The notes under the pieces were generated by a model, which saw only the letters and a list, made by a program, of their open reading frames with translations, did not search any database and was not told where the DNA came from. A stretch of 64,000 nt of DNA, from the NCBI GenBank assembly GCA_024345305.1, contig BRON01000012.1, forward strand, positions 248,001 through 312,000. Direction: 5' to 3'. This document shows, piece after piece, positions 36,330-48,832 of the stretch (position 1 is the first letter of the stretch; each line of letters begins with the position of its first letter). Made by a program: the position numbers and the translations under genes. This DNA comes from Mrakia gelida. Lineage: Eukaryota; Basidiomycota; Tremellomycetes; Cystofilobasidiales; Mrakiaceae.

Positions 36330-36627
36330 CTTTTGGTGAAGGCGGATGGTCGTTTGAAGCTCGAGGCGGAATTGAAGGCGAGCTCGCAGAAGCCTCCTTC
36401 CTGCCTTCGCGTGGCCGCAGTTTTTTCGGCAGAAGTAGAAAATATTCCTGGATGTATTCCTAGTTCTTCCGAATAGCCCATCGAGTCAGAGAATTCTTCG
36501 CAAAAGACTCTTGCCTGTCAGCTCTCTCCTCGCCTTTCTCGCGCGTCGAGAGCTCAACGTCTCCTTCCTTCAAACGACGACCCACTCCCTTCCCACCTTC
36601 CAACCTTCCCTGTCCCTTTTCTCCACC
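36330..36627. promoter_or_regulatory. Divergent promoter, REB1-like / F-box-like copy 2
   Basis: 298 bp between starts. Contains ACGACGACCC at 36574-36583, also found upstream of copy 3 (53688-53697) and, slightly changed, upstream of copy 1. Confidence 0.45.
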
Positions 36628-38937
36628 ATGAACAGGTCTACGGATGGTCTCTCTTCACCTCTCTGCTTCATCCGCAGAGTGAGTTGTCTCTTGAGGAGCT
36701 CTTTCGACGGTCCTTTGCTCTACATAAGATGGGTCGAGCTCATCACCTCTCTAACCCTTCCTTTCCCTCTCCTCCTTCCCCCTACCTTTCTTTCTCTTCT
36801 ACAGCTCCCCTTCGAGTGGCTCGACGAGATATCTGGGTATCTTGGATGTGAACGAGATAGGATCAGTCTCTCTCAGACCTGCGGCCACTTCAGAAAAATG
36901 AGTCTAGTCGTGCGCCTCGTCCAAGACCGCGTCGAGTCTTCTCTCTCCTTGTTCTGATCGTTTTTTTCCTTCTTGCCAGGTCTTCGAGACTTCCATTCGG
37001 AGATGGCTTAGATTTCGGGTCAACGAGAGCTCTTGCTTGCAAACTCTTCGGGAGCTAAGCCTCACGGACTTCGCTTCAAGAGTTCGGTCAGTTTCCCTTC
37101 CTCTTTTCTACATCCATCTGCTCGACTCTGTTCTGACCCCCTCGTTGATCCGCATTTTCCAGATCTCTCCTCATCTACACCAATCCGGACGAGACGCTCA
37201 CCAAAGGATCCTGGACTTCGCTCAGCTCGGTCGTTGCTGCATGCCTCCCTCTTCTTCCCTCCCTCCAGCAGCTCGACATCGAACCTCACCTTCTCAACAA
37301 CCTCCTCTTCCAAAGCATGATCCTCTCTTCCTCGCTGGATGAGCTCAGACTCTACCCTGTCCTCCAGTCGAACGAGATGCCGTTGCAACTTGACTTCCGA
37401 GCCGTACCGAAGGAGGGACGACGCATCTCCCTCGTCGAGGATCTCGACGTCTGGATCGGCAAGAGGGAGGACGTCTCTTGGGTCAACGGTCTCCTCGATC
37501 TCTTCGTACACCATCAGGTCGTCGTCGAGGCCGTCTGCCTCTTCGTTGCCACCTCCTTCAGGAACAACTGCCCTCTGCTCCTCCACCGAACCCTGGTCGA
37601 CATCAAACAAGTCGAAGTCCTGGTCGCTCCCTCCCACGCCTCCTCCCTCGTTCCATGGCTCGCAAACGCCTTCAGCTCAACCTCGCTACCCTCCCTTCGC
37701 TCTGGAACGGTGGAGGTCAGAGCCGAAATTTCGATCGACTCAGACGGTCTGCTCGATCTCTACACCGGAGAGGAGTTCGTCCTCAGCAGGGAGACGTGGA
37801 TCCCCTGCCCTCAACTCGCTGCCATGGCCCCAACTACCGACGGTTCTCAGCTCTTCGACGTATGGAGCCCAACAACCCTCCACTCCTACTGGGTGGAGTC
37901 GTTCGAAGGGGGAATCACCTCGTTGAAGCTGCACATCGCACCAGCGGAGATCCTCTATCCCTCCCAGCTCGTCTCCCTCGCTGAGCATCTCACCTCCCTC
38001 ACCTCGCTCGACATCTCGTCCGTCGATCAACACTTTCGCTGGACTGACTGGGTTCGTATCCTTACCCTCCTCGACCTCCTTTCCTTGGACTCGCTGATTC
38101 GTTTTCCTCTCGAAAAAACAGTCCTCCTCCCTCGTCGCCTTCGGCCATCTTCCCTCCCTCTCCTCCCTCACGCTGAGATGCCCTCTCACCCCCGAAGAAA
38201 CCGCTCAGCACACCCTCACCTGCGACAAATGCACCGACTCCCTCGTCACAACCCGACCCGACCTCGAACGCGACCGTCAGCTCGTCGGAGGAACGGAAGC
38301 GATTTGGAACGCTGGACGCGACGTGAACGTCGGTCGACTTCGACTCCTCGCAGACGTCTTGAAGGAGGGAGCCAACGTTCACCGGAGGATCTTGAGTGTG
38401 GAGTGTTTCGAAGGGATCGACGAGCAGTGGGCGGCTCTCTTCGATGGAACGGTGGTCGAGCTCGAGGGCGGGAACAGAGAGTTGAGGGAGGACGTGAACG
38501 AAGAAGAACTGATGGTCGGGACGAAGGGTCGACATTGCTTCTTCTGCCACACTTACACGAGCTCGGATCCTATCGCTGCTTTGGTCAGTTGCTCAGTCGA
38601 GGAGGTACGAGCTGCTTTCGAGAACGGGGGGTTCGACTTGAGGAGTTTCGACGCGAGGTGAGTTCCTCGTTTCCCTCGTCTCTCTTTCTCTCCTTCTCCT
38701 TCTTCTTCTCGATATCACTTGCTGACCATCGGATCATCCCTCTGACTATCCATCAGTCCTCTCTCAGTCGACGCAGGTCCCAAGCCGCTCGAGGTCTTCT
38801 TGAGGTTGGACGTCGTCTCGTCACCTTTCGTTTCGACGCGTCTCTGACCTGGTCTTCTTCCTTCTCTCTTGTTTTCTCTACCCAGGACTGGATCCACTCT
38901 CCTCGATACGGGAGATGCATTCGAAGATTCGGAGTAG
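36628..38937 (+). CDS. F-box-like/LRR-like protein, copy 2
   Basis: Seven exons (36628-36678, 36805-36897, 36980-37086, 37163-38051, 38122-38657, 38757-38804, 38886-38937) give 591 residues if the second intron is removed as in copies 1 and 3. The F-box-like motif is LPFEWLDEIS...SLSQTCGHFRK. The central exon is leucine-rich, and the C-terminal part carries CDKC and CFFCH. The donor after FRK reads atgagt where copies 1 and 3 have gtgagt. Reading through meets a stop at about 36954. A GT nine bases further (36907) would restore the frame with three extra residues (MSL). So the copy may be expressed through a cryptic donor or may be dying. SCF adaptor role is inferred only. Confidence 0.72.
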
Positions 38938-39443
38938 CAGACGAGACGTTGGATCTGGCTGAGTGAGAGACGAGTTCGGAGTTTGCTTGAGATTTTGAAG
39001 ACGAGATGGATTTCGTTCAGCTTTCTTTCTTTCGAGGGACCAGAGAGATCTCGAGCGAAGCCCATTCGGTCAAGAAGAACGAAGGAGCGAAAGTCGAGGG
39101 AGGAGGGAAGGACGCGACGCAAGGAGGCAAAAGCGAAAAGCAAAGTGACCTCGACTCTTCCTTCCTTCTCGTCTCCCTCCTACCCCTCACCTCCCTTTTC
39201 CGACCCAGTTCTGCTCGCGGCGCTCAGCTCAACGACTCTACGGCATCCTATCTTCTGACTCGATTTTTCGGCGAAACGAGCAGCTTAGGGCAAGTCCGAA
39301 GTCGGGATGATCTCGACTCCTTCCAGCCGGCCGAGGTCAACGCCTTCCTTCCTCCCCTCCCTTTGCCTTCTCTCGCCAGCATGCTCTCCGAAACCTAGCG
39401 GCGCCTCTTCCCTCCCATCAACAACATCGATTACTTCCTCAAA
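38938..39443. other. Spacer before beta-mannosidase
   Basis: 506 bp. An open frame from 39006 to 39398 lacks any domain and overlaps the probable 5' UTR, so it was not called. Confidence 0.4.
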
Positions 39444-42400
39444 ATGAGCGGCTCCCTCCTCAGCGTCCCTCTCTCCTCGGGCAACCCTCCCTCTTCCTCG
39501 CTCTCCCCTCCCTCGTCCTTCACCTGGTTCTGGAAGCAACGAAACACCTCCATCTCGCTCGAAACCGAGACTTCGAACCTCCCGACCGCCTCCTCAACCA
39601 TCCCTTCTGTCGACATCGAAGGATCTGACCTCAGAGAGAGCACCAAGAAGATCTGGAGACCTGTTCAGGCAGGGGTTCCGTCGAACATCCATCCTGAGCT
39701 CATTCGAACTGGGATCATCCCTGATCCGAACTTGGGGTTCAACGAGCATGAGATCCAGTGGGTTGGGGAGGTGGAGTGGCTCTATGCTTGTGTGTTTGCG
39801 GTTAAGAAGGTTGAGGAGAAGGAGGGAGGCTGGGAGGCTGTTTTTGAAGGAGTGAGTTGAGCTCGTCTTTCCCTCCTTCCTCGTCCTCGTCTGAGGGTCT
39901 TCGAGTAGATGCTGATCGTCCCCTTTTATTCCGCGCGACAGCTCGATACTCACTGCACTGTCTTCCTCAACGGCGAGAAGATCTTGGAAGCCGACAACAT
40001 GGTGAGTTTTGACCTTCTCTCGACCTCGCTTCCTCCCTTTGCGTCCTTGCTTCGTCCGATTCGCCATCGCAGGCCCAGAGACTTTTTCCTACTCCCGACT
40101 AATTCGTTATCCACCCTTTTTCTTCTCTTGCACCAGTTCCGAGCCTGGCGGGCCAAACTCCCTCAGAACCTCCTCCTCGCCGGCGACGATGCCAAACCCA
40201 ACACCCTCCTCCTGCACTTCCCTCCCACCTACTTCGTCGGCAAGCAACTCGAGCAGGAGCACGGCGAGAAGGTCTCCGGATCTCACAACGTAGGTTCGGG
40301 AGATCGAGTGTACGTGAGGAAGGCTCAGTATCAGGTTAGTCGTGAACTCTTCCCCTCTCTTCTTCGCTTCGCGAACGACGCGACTCTGTCATCGTTCCTG
40401 ATCTCGCCGCTGACTCGTCTCTTCGCCTCGTTTGTCAACCTACAGTACAAATGGGACTGGGGAATCCGAGCCATCACCTGCGGTCCCCATCTCCCCATCC
40501 GACTCGAACACTGCTTGACCCGACTCGCCGACTTGCACGTTCGAACTTCCTTCGCCGAACCGAAATCACTGGTCTCAGTTGACGTTTCCCTCCTTCCCTT
40601 CAACACTTCGACTCCCATCTCGTCGGCCACGGAGGTGCGAGCGACGCTGCTCTCGCCGGGAGGGAAGGAGCTGAGGTCGAAAGTCGTCAAGTGGACGGAC
40701 GCGATCTCGACGACGAAGGATGGGGAGGTGGAGGGAGAGAGGAGGACTCTGGTCGAGTGGGAGTTGGAGGAGAAGGAGGTGGAGAGGTGGTGGTGTAATG
40801 GGATGGGACAGCAGCCGTTGTACGAGGTCATGCTGGAGTTGTTCGAGGCGGAGGGAAAGGTTGGTTCGCGTTTCGACTTCGTCTTCTCGTCCCTCCCGTT
40901 CCTGAACCTGACTGACCTCATCTTCCGGATTCGTTTCTTTCTTCAGACTCCTACTCAGTCTATCGCCACCAAGTTCGGTCTGCGAACCATCGAACTCGTT
41001 CAGCGACCTCTCCTCGACGCGCCTGGACTCTCGTTCTTCTTCAAGGTCAACGGCGTTCCCGTTTTCACCGTCGGTTCGTCTTCGGTCTCTTCTCCGTATC
41101 CTCCTTTCGTCCCACCACGACTAACTTTCATCTCGCTTGGCTCTTTCGCAGGATCGAACCACATCCCAGCGGACTGCTTCCTCCCAACCGTCTCCGTCGC
41201 TCGGTATCGGACGCTCCTCCAGCAAGCGAAGGATGGAGGACACAGCATGATCAGGGTTTGGGGAGGAGGAGTGTACGAGACGGATGCGTTCTACGATCTG
41301 TGCGACGAGATGGGGCTGATGGTTTGGCAGGTGAGTTGATGATCTTCTTCCGAAGTCGCGTCTCGTCTCGTCGAAGTGCTCGAAGGCTGACCTTCTTCGT
41401 TTCTCTTCGCTCTCCAGGACTTCATGGTAAGCCGTCTTCGCTCGAAGACTGTATTTAAGTTCGCACTGACTCGGTTTTCTCTTCTCACAGTTTGCTTGTG
41501 GCCAGGTGAGTCCGAAGGAAGACGAGGAAAGACGCGCCTCGAGATCCCCCGCTGATCCCTTCTGTCCTCGCCTCGAATCAAACAGTACCCCTTCTACGAG
41601 AGCTTCATGAAGAGCGTCAAGCAGGAAGTCGAGTTCAACGTCAAGGTGAGATCACCATTCATCTCTCCCGACTCTTCGATTCGAGCGAGCGCGCTGACTC
41701 TTTCTCGACGCTCTCCCCTTCTCAGCGACTTCGCAACCATCCGAGTATGGCTCTCTGGTGTGGAAACAACGAAGACTGTGAGCTCTTCGACATCTTACCC
41801 GTTGAAATTCTCGATGCTGATTCTTCTTCCCCGTCTTCGAACAGATCTCATGCTCGATCGATACGGCGTGAAGCCCGAGGAGTTTTGCTTCTCGATTTAC
41901 GAGGACCTCCTTCCTTCGACGGTCAAGACGTTCACTCAGGATTCGACTGCTTACAGTGAGTCCTCCTTCTCTATCCTTCGTCCGTCGAGCATGATTTGAC
42001 TCGTCCCTCTCTCGCTCGTCGCAGTCATCGGCTCTCCCTTTGGAGGCGACGGAGGCGAGGACGCGACGTTCGGAGACATTCATCAAGTTCGTCCTTCCCT
42101 CTTCGCGCTTCCCTCGTACATCTCTCGCTCACGCCTTCGCGTCTTCTTCTTCGTGTGAAGTGGAACATCTGGCACGGAACCTGCGAACCGATCAAGGACT
42201 GGGCTCGTCTCGGTGGACGATTCGTCTCCGAGTTTGGATTCGGAGGATTCCCTTCCAGTGCGTTCTTCCTTTCGTCTCATCCCTCACGTCCACGGCCTCT
42301 TACTGACTTGCATCTCGCTCTTACAGTTCGAACGGTCGACGCCTGGATCGCCGGAAGCACCGACGATGAGGATCGAGAGCCTCAAGGTCGAATGACGGAG

Positions 42401-43764
42401 CAGCATCAGAAGCATAGTGCTGGAGAGAGGAGGTGGGTCTTTGCTCCGCTGGCGAAACGAAGAGGCTTCGTCTGACTTCTCTTTGACTGTTCAGGTTCGC
42501 CGTGTACCTCACCGAGAACTTCAAGATGACTCCCAAGTCGTTCCAGATGGAGTAGTGAGCCGTCGACGAACTTTCTCCCTCGCCTCGCTCGACGCGACGA
42601 TCTTCGACGACTGACTCCCCTCCTCGCTCTTTCTCTCTTTCTCGCGTCTCCTTGTTGCAGCTACGTCTACCTCACCCAGCTCCTCCAATCAGAAGCTCTC
42701 TCGTGCGCCTACCGAGTCTGGCGACGCGAGTGGAAGGGAGAAGGTCGAGAGTACAACGGAGGATGTCTGGTCTGGCAGCTCGCCGACTCTTGGCCGACGA
42801 TTTCGTGGGCGATCACGGACTACTACGTGAGTATCATCGCACGACTTGAGCGAGGAGAGGCAGCGGTGCGAGGAGAGACGAGAGAACGAAGACGTTCGAT
42901 CCTCATCACGCTCTCGGCTCACCATTTCGAGCTCAACCGAACCTCCGATCGACTCACGGCACTTTTTCTTTCATATCTCCAGCTTCGACCCAAACCCTCC
43001 TACTTCAGCATCGCTCGAGAATGTCGACCAACTACGGTCGGAATCGAACGCGTCGTCGCTTCAACTCCCCTCTCTCCTCTCTCTTACCTCACCACTGCCG
43101 CCGTCACACTCGAGGTCTGGGCTACCAACTCCTCTCTCACTCCTCAAACCGTCACTCTGGAGCTTCGCGCCTGGGATCTCGCGACTGGGAAGGAGGAGGC
43201 AGCGTGGGAGGTCGTCCATGAAGGACTCGTTCTCGCTCCCAACTCGAGTACCGAGATCGCTGCTCTCGCTTGGCCAGAGTCGGGCTCGGACGGGAGGGAC
43301 GCTTTGGATCGATCAAAGAAGCAGGTCGTTCAGGCGAGGATCGTGGATCCGAAGACGAAGGAGATCATCGCGAGGTTCGCGTCGTGGCCCGAGCCTTTCA
43401 AGTGAGTCTCTGCTTCTCTTCTCTCCACTTGTCGTCGGCTATCTTCGAGATCTCTTACTGACTTGTCTCTCGCTCGTCTTTCTCGCCTCTCCTCATCAGG
43501 TTCTACTCTCTCCCCGACCCCTCGCTCACCCTCGAACCCTCGTCTTCGTCCGTCGTCGTTTCGGTCAAAGCTCCAGCGAAGGGAGTCGTTCTCGACGTCG
43601 AAGGAGATGATGGAGACGCTGGAAGGAACCTCGATGGATCTGGGGAGGGATGGGTTCGCTTCAAGGATCAGGCTCTCGACGTCTTCCCAGGAGATCCTCA
43701 GACGGTCGAGATCGAGAACCTCGGAGGGAGGAAGGTCGTGTTTATGCATCTTGGGTTGGCTTGA
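39444..43764 (+). CDS. Beta-mannosidase, GH2 family
   Basis: Eighteen exons give 935 residues. There is no signal peptide, so it is probably intracellular, like the GH2 clade that trims mannose from short beta-mannosides. Marks are FTWFWKQRN, QAGVPSNIHPELI, NEHEIQWVGEVEWLY, KWDWGIRAITCG and MIRVWGGGVYETDAFYDLCDE. The acid/base Glu lies in HPSMALWCGNNED and the nucleophile Glu in RFVSEFGFGGFPS. A C-terminal beta-sandwich ends in VVFMHLGLA. Two neighbouring microexons, 9 nt (41418-41426, DFM) and 15 nt (41491-41505, FACGQ), together encode the conserved DFMFAC core. The start was chosen at 39444 because the conserved sandwich domain begins soon after it. Confidence 0.93.
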
Positions 43765-44535
43765 TGGGATGCGGCACTTTCTTTTTGCGTTTTGGAGACG
43801 AAGATGAGCTGTTGCAGCAGAACTCGAGTGAGTCGAGCCAGTTGAGAGAGAGAGGTGAAGACGAAAACTCGCGCGGAACGAGCGCGTTGACCTTTCGGCT
43901 TTCTCTGTTTTCTTCGCCAAATTGAGACCTGCACCGAGATCACCGACTACCATACCTGACCTCGAGGCTCGTCTCACCATCTTGAGCTCTCCGTGAGCTC
44001 GAAAGCTCTCGAGACTCTAGAGGTCGGGAAATCCTTCAAGAGATCGACGCGGGTCAATCATCGACCGGATCTCGACTGGCGCTCAGGTCACCACGCTGAC
44101 CATTGCTGACCACGCTGCAGCAGGTTTTCTCGGCTCCCCGAATCAGGGACCCACTCAAGATGCTTCCTTCCATAGCCTGCGTTCCCTCTTTCCTCTTTCA
44201 GCCTCATTTCGAGAAGGAAGGGACGGCGACTCCTCGGATCTTTCGCTTGGACCCGTCGACGCACAAGACCGAAGAAAGCAATTTGCTCGACGCGAACTGG
44301 GTCGGATAGCTCTATCCCACCCTTGCCGGCCGAGGTCTCTCACAATTCGTGCTAGAGTTGATCCCGGGGCCAAAAAACGTCTGGATCTGCCGTTTTTTTC
44401 TGGATCTGCCGTTTCATTTCTCTTTGCCCTTTTACCCCCTTCCTCCGACGTCCACAACCCCCACACCTACTCCTTCTCTCCCCTTCCCTCCCCTCCCCTC
44501 TAACTCCTATTTCTGGAGCCTCCATCTCAGCGATC
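43765..44535. other. Intergenic spacer
   Basis: 771 bp between the beta-mannosidase and the sugar transporter. Contains a short direct repeat near 44381-44414 and CT-rich sequence before the transporter start. No gene seen. Confidence 0.45.
44381..44414. repeat. 15-bp direct repeat pair
   Basis: ctggatctgccgttt occurs twice, at 44381-44395 and 44400-44414, separated by four pyrimidines. About 120-150 bp upstream of the transporter start, so it could be regulatory or slippage. Confidence 0.85.
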
Positions 44536-47500
44536 ATGAACAAGGACGACCTCAAGAGCGATACGATCACTCACGTCGAACGAACGACCTCTCCGGTTAC
44601 TTCCTTCGACTCGGACGTCAAGACCGGGCACCAAGATGGGATTCAACAGATGCTCGACCAAGGTCAACATATCGGATTCGCTGCCGCTACTGAAGAAGGT
44701 GAGTTTCCGTTCCTCTTCGCCTGCTGTTGAAGAGCCCAACGTTCGTTTCGCCTCGCTGACCTCGTTCTCCTCGCGCGTTTCGTTCAGCTGCGAGGCTCGG
44801 AGTTTCGCTCTCGCCAACTAGCAAGAGGTCGATTCAGCTTTGTAGGTGTTCACTCGTGGCATCAAGGAGAAACCGAAGCGTTCTGAAACTTCTTCGCGTG
44901 CATTTACCTGACCCACCTCCGTTCGTCTGTTTTGCTCCCTTTCCCTTCAGACTTGATCTGTCTTGTTTGTTTCCTTAACGGAATGGTCAACGGATTTGAC
45001 GGTTCTATCATGGGATCCATCAACGTGAGCTCTACTCGTCAAATCTTCGCTCGGGAAGGGAAGTTTACTGACCCTCGTCTTCGTTTCTCTCGCAGGCGTT
45101 CGTCCCTTCTCTTCTTCAGATAGGTTTCCTCTTCGAGTGCTGACCTCGAATCCCACCTTCTACAGAATGAAGCAGTACCAAAGCTACTTCGGCATGAAAG
45201 GCAAGTCTCTCGGTACCGTCAAGGAGAGCAAGCGAATTCTCCAAACTAACTTTGCCTCGACGCGCCGTCGGCTGTTATTTCTTCTTTCGTCTTTCATCGC
45301 TATCTTCAGAGGTCGGATCTTCCACCGGTATCGTCTTCGTCCTCTACAACTTCGGAAACATCGCTGGATCGTTCTTCGCCGGACCCATCATGGACATCCT
45401 GGGTCGAAGATGGGGAATGTGCGTCGCGTCGACTGTTTCCTTTTTCGAACCGCACCTCACTGATTTACGCGCTCCCTTGTTCGTCTCTCAGGAAAATTGG
45501 AGCCATGGTCACTATCATCGGGGCTATCATCATCACCGCATCTCAGAATGGACACATGTTCATGGCGGGACGGTTCTTGCTCGGTGAGCCTCGCTCGCTC
45601 TTTCTCTTTCCCTTCGCTCGTCTCCACAACGAAGCTGACCCCCATTTCTCCTTTTCTCAGGCTTCGGAGTTTCCATTCAGATCACCTCGGCTCCTTCGTG
45701 AGTTCTAGAATCTCTGCTCCGAGCTGGGAGATGCGAGGAAATTCGAAGGCTCAAGCCTAACCGCGTCGCGGCTCTTCTTCTTCTTCTCCTTCTTCTAGAT
45801 ACGTCACGGAGATTATTCCTCCTCAATGGAGAGGTCGTCTAGGAGGGGCGTACAACTGTTTCTACTACTGCGGATCTATACTAGCAACAGGTGTAGTGTA
45901 TGCTACGAACCAGGTGAGTCGATTGCGCGTCGTTTGGCGTCGATATACGCACAACTCGCTGACTTTGGCGCTCCCTCTCCTTCATCCTGCCTTCGCTCCT
46001 CCGCAGATGGTTGGAAACATCTCCTGGAGACTTCCTCTTGGTCTTCAGCTATTCGCTCCTTCGATCGTTCTTATCGGGTGAGTCGACAGATCAGTTTTTT
46101 CCCCTCAACGCGTCGCCGCCGCCTCCGTCACTGACCTTCCTTCCGTTTGCTCTTCCCTCGCAGCAACTTCTTTATTCCCGAATCACCTCGATTTCTTGCT
46201 GCTCGAGGACGAATGGATGAGGCGAAGGCGATCCTCACCAAGTACCACGGAGGCGACGACCCAAACCACCCCCTCGTTCAGTTCCAAATCCGAGAGTTCG
46301 AGGAGGGAATCAAGGTCGAAAAGGCTTCTGCTTTCTGGGACTACTCTGGCTTGGTAAGTCTCGCCACCGTTGCATTTTTGGAATGGTCTAGAGCTCACGC
46401 TCTTGGGAAGAGGAGGAAACGAGCTCAAAGGCGAAGAAAGGATGAAGACGCGTCGCGTCGTCGAAGCAGGCTGACCCTCCGTTCTATCTTCCTTCTTCAC
46501 TTCCCAGTGGCGCACTCGGGCTGCACTCTGGCAGACTCTCATGGTTACCTTCATGTCGTTCTTCTCTCAATGGGCCGGAAACGCCGTTCTCTCTTACTTC
46601 CTTCCCTGTGAGTCAACGAGACTGGTCGAATTAAAGGCGGCCAGGACGCGACGAGCTTCGAAGCTGACTTCGTCCTATCTTTCTTGCGCAGTCGTTCGTT
46701 CGAGAATTCTTCTTTTGACATGAGAAGGTATGATAAACTAATCCTCTTCATCTTTGGTCCATAGATGCTCGGACCGTCGGAATCAAAACGACCGAGGAGA
46801 AGCTGCTTCTGACTTTCGCGAATTCGAGTGAGTCTCTCTTTCTTTCTATCGGCCCCCATTTTCGACCCAGCAGTCAAAACTGACGACTCTCATCATTTTT
46901 CTAGTTATCTCTGCCGCCGGAGCCGTTCTCGGAGCTGGTTCGTGGTACCTTTATTTGCCTCCTATCCCTCCTCCTCTCTCTGTCGTGCCTGCTCTAGTTC
47001 TCTCGACAACAGGGCGCCCCTCCTCGCAGACAAGCCCTTGGACTTCCAATTACTTCTCTGACCTCCATTCATCTCCTTCTCAGTCATGAACGACACCGTT
47101 GGTCGTCGCCCTCGGTTTGCCGTCGGCTGCGTCGTCCTGGCAGGTCTTCTCGGAGGAGTTACCGCTGTCAGCGCTAAGGTTGCCGATAACTCGGCCAGCA
47201 ACGCAGTCGCCAAGCTCGGTGAGTCGTGTCTTTATCATCAGCTCAGTGGAGGAACGCGTCGCGTCGCGAAGTAGGCGAAGAACGCGTTGCGAAGAGCGCT
47301 CGAGATTCAGTACTCGCCAGATCGTTGACCTTTCGCTTCTTTTCTCGGCCCCAGGTATCTTCTTCATCTTCTTCTTCGGGTTCTGTTACAGTTGGGTGTA
47401 CACTCCCAACCAGTCTCGTGAGTCAAGCGCTTTTTTTGACCTTCGTCGAGACGAGACTCGACAGTCGGAAAACGACGGAGGCGCGAGCTAACTTTCCTCC

Positions 47501-48151
47501 TCGTTCATTCCCAGTCTACTGTGCCGAGTGCCTCGTTAGTTCACACTCCTCTATCTCCCAAACTACCCTCGGATCTCGTTGAGAGCCATGCCGAGGATGA
47601 AAACCTGTGCGAACCCCATCTCTCACCTCTTCGTCTTGCTGACTTCCTCCTCGCGTCTTTCTCCTTTCCCTTATCTCTAGAACACCGAGAACAGACCCAA
47701 GGGAATGGCTCTTCACACTCTTCAGTCAAACCTCGCTGGGGTTCTCAACACCTTTGCCTCCTCCGTCGCTCTCGCAAAGCTTTCGTACAAGGTTGGCTCG
47801 CGTCGTCGCTTTCCTTTCGCTCGTTTCCGTTCGACCCCCAGGAACTGACGAGCTCTCGCTCTCACTTCACCTTTAGTACTACTTTGTCTGGATTGGAGCC
47901 AACCTCGTCTGGGCTGTCTGCTGGTGGACTCTGGGTGTCGAGGTGAGTCGTCGTTCACCTGGCTTTCTCTCCGTCTCGCGTCGTGCGCTGAACAGATTCT
48001 CCTTTCGTCCTTGCCTCAGACTCGTGGTCGAACTCTCGAGGAGATGAACAACGTGTTCGATCAACCTTTCCCTCCCTCTGCTTCTTGGAAGCTCGGGAAG
48101 GTCAAGAAGAGCGAGGATCGAGACGAGAGCGCTGTCGTCAACGAGCTTTGA
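44536..48151 (+). CDS. MFS sugar transporter, lactose-permease-like
   Basis: Twenty exons give 554 residues with about 12 membrane segments. Sugar-porter marks are NGFDGSIMGSINAMKQYQSY, TGIVFVLYNFGNIAGSFFAG, MDILGRRWGM, GRFLLGFGVSI, PPQWRGRLGGAYN, FFIPESPRFLAARGR and MNDTVGRRPRF. It is a plasma-membrane transporter for sugars or disaccharides; the substrate cannot be read from sequence. Exon 4 is predicted to be just two bases (45096-45097, GC). It supplies the Ala of the conserved INAM block. The next intron but one, at 45201, has a GC donor (gcaagt). The 3' part of this gene is duplicated just downstream as a decayed copy. Confidence 0.9.
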
Positions 48152-48324
48152 AAAACGAAGGAAGCAGAGGGGTCGCAGCTTTAGCTTGGGTTATCATTGT
48201 TACGAGGGGCATTTGCTGCGAATCATGGAATATGGTGGATCTCAACGTTTTTCTCTCAGTACGAGTCGAGATTTTGAGAAGCAGGGGAAAAATGAGAAGG
48301 GCTGCAGCGGAGACGCGTTCGTTG
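48152..48324. other. Transporter 3' flank
   Basis: Probable 3' UTR. Its end (gctgcagcggagacgcgttcg near 48301) resembles sequence after the pseudogene (near 48949), marking the duplicated block. Confidence 0.5.
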
Positions 48325-48832
48325 CTTCTTCTCCTTCTTCTAGATACGTCACGGAGATTATTCCTCCTCAATGGAGAGGTCGTCTAGGAGGGGCGTACAA
48401 CTGTTTCTACTAAGGCGTATCGATACTAGCTACTGGTGCAGTGTTTGCTCTGAATCAGTTGAGTCGATTGCTCGTCGTTTGGCGTCGATCTACTCCTATA
48501 GCTCAACGCCGCTGACTCTCTCGTTCCCTCTCCTTCCCTCCACATTATATCTTTTCCAGATGACAGACAGTTTTACCCGTGTTCTTGCTGGGCGAATCAA
48601 ATCCGGGACTCTTCGCTTTCGATCAGATGCGACGCGTCGCTGTCCTCTCCCCTCGCTCTTTTCGCAGCAAGTTCTTCATGCCCGAGTCACCTCGACTTCT
48701 CTCCACCAGAACAGACCAAGTCTTTGGCAGCTTGCTCTTTTTCCGTCTCCCGGAAATTTGGGAGGTCAAGGAGTGCGAGGAGCGAGAAGAGAGCGCCGTC
48801 GAGCTTTGAAGCACGGCGGGGACGAAGTCGCA
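48325..48832 (+). pseudogene. Partial duplicate of the sugar transporter
   Basis: 48325-48412 is nearly identical to transporter exon 9 and its acceptor (45776-45870), encoding YVTEIIPPQWRGRLGG, but then reads TAA at 48411-48413. The donor that follows is changed from gtgag to ttgag. A block near 48664-48700 matches the start of exon 11 (NFFIPESPR, now KFFMPESPR). The segment before 48809 matches the transporter C-terminus and stop (EERDESAV-like ending EL). Exons 1-8 and 12-19 are missing. This is a truncated tandem copy with internal deletions and is not expected to make a transporter. Confidence 0.82.

Noticed and set aside
39006..39398. 130-residue open frame upstream of the beta-mannosidase
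   Set aside because: No domain, wrong frame for the GH2 N-terminus, and composition like other spacers.
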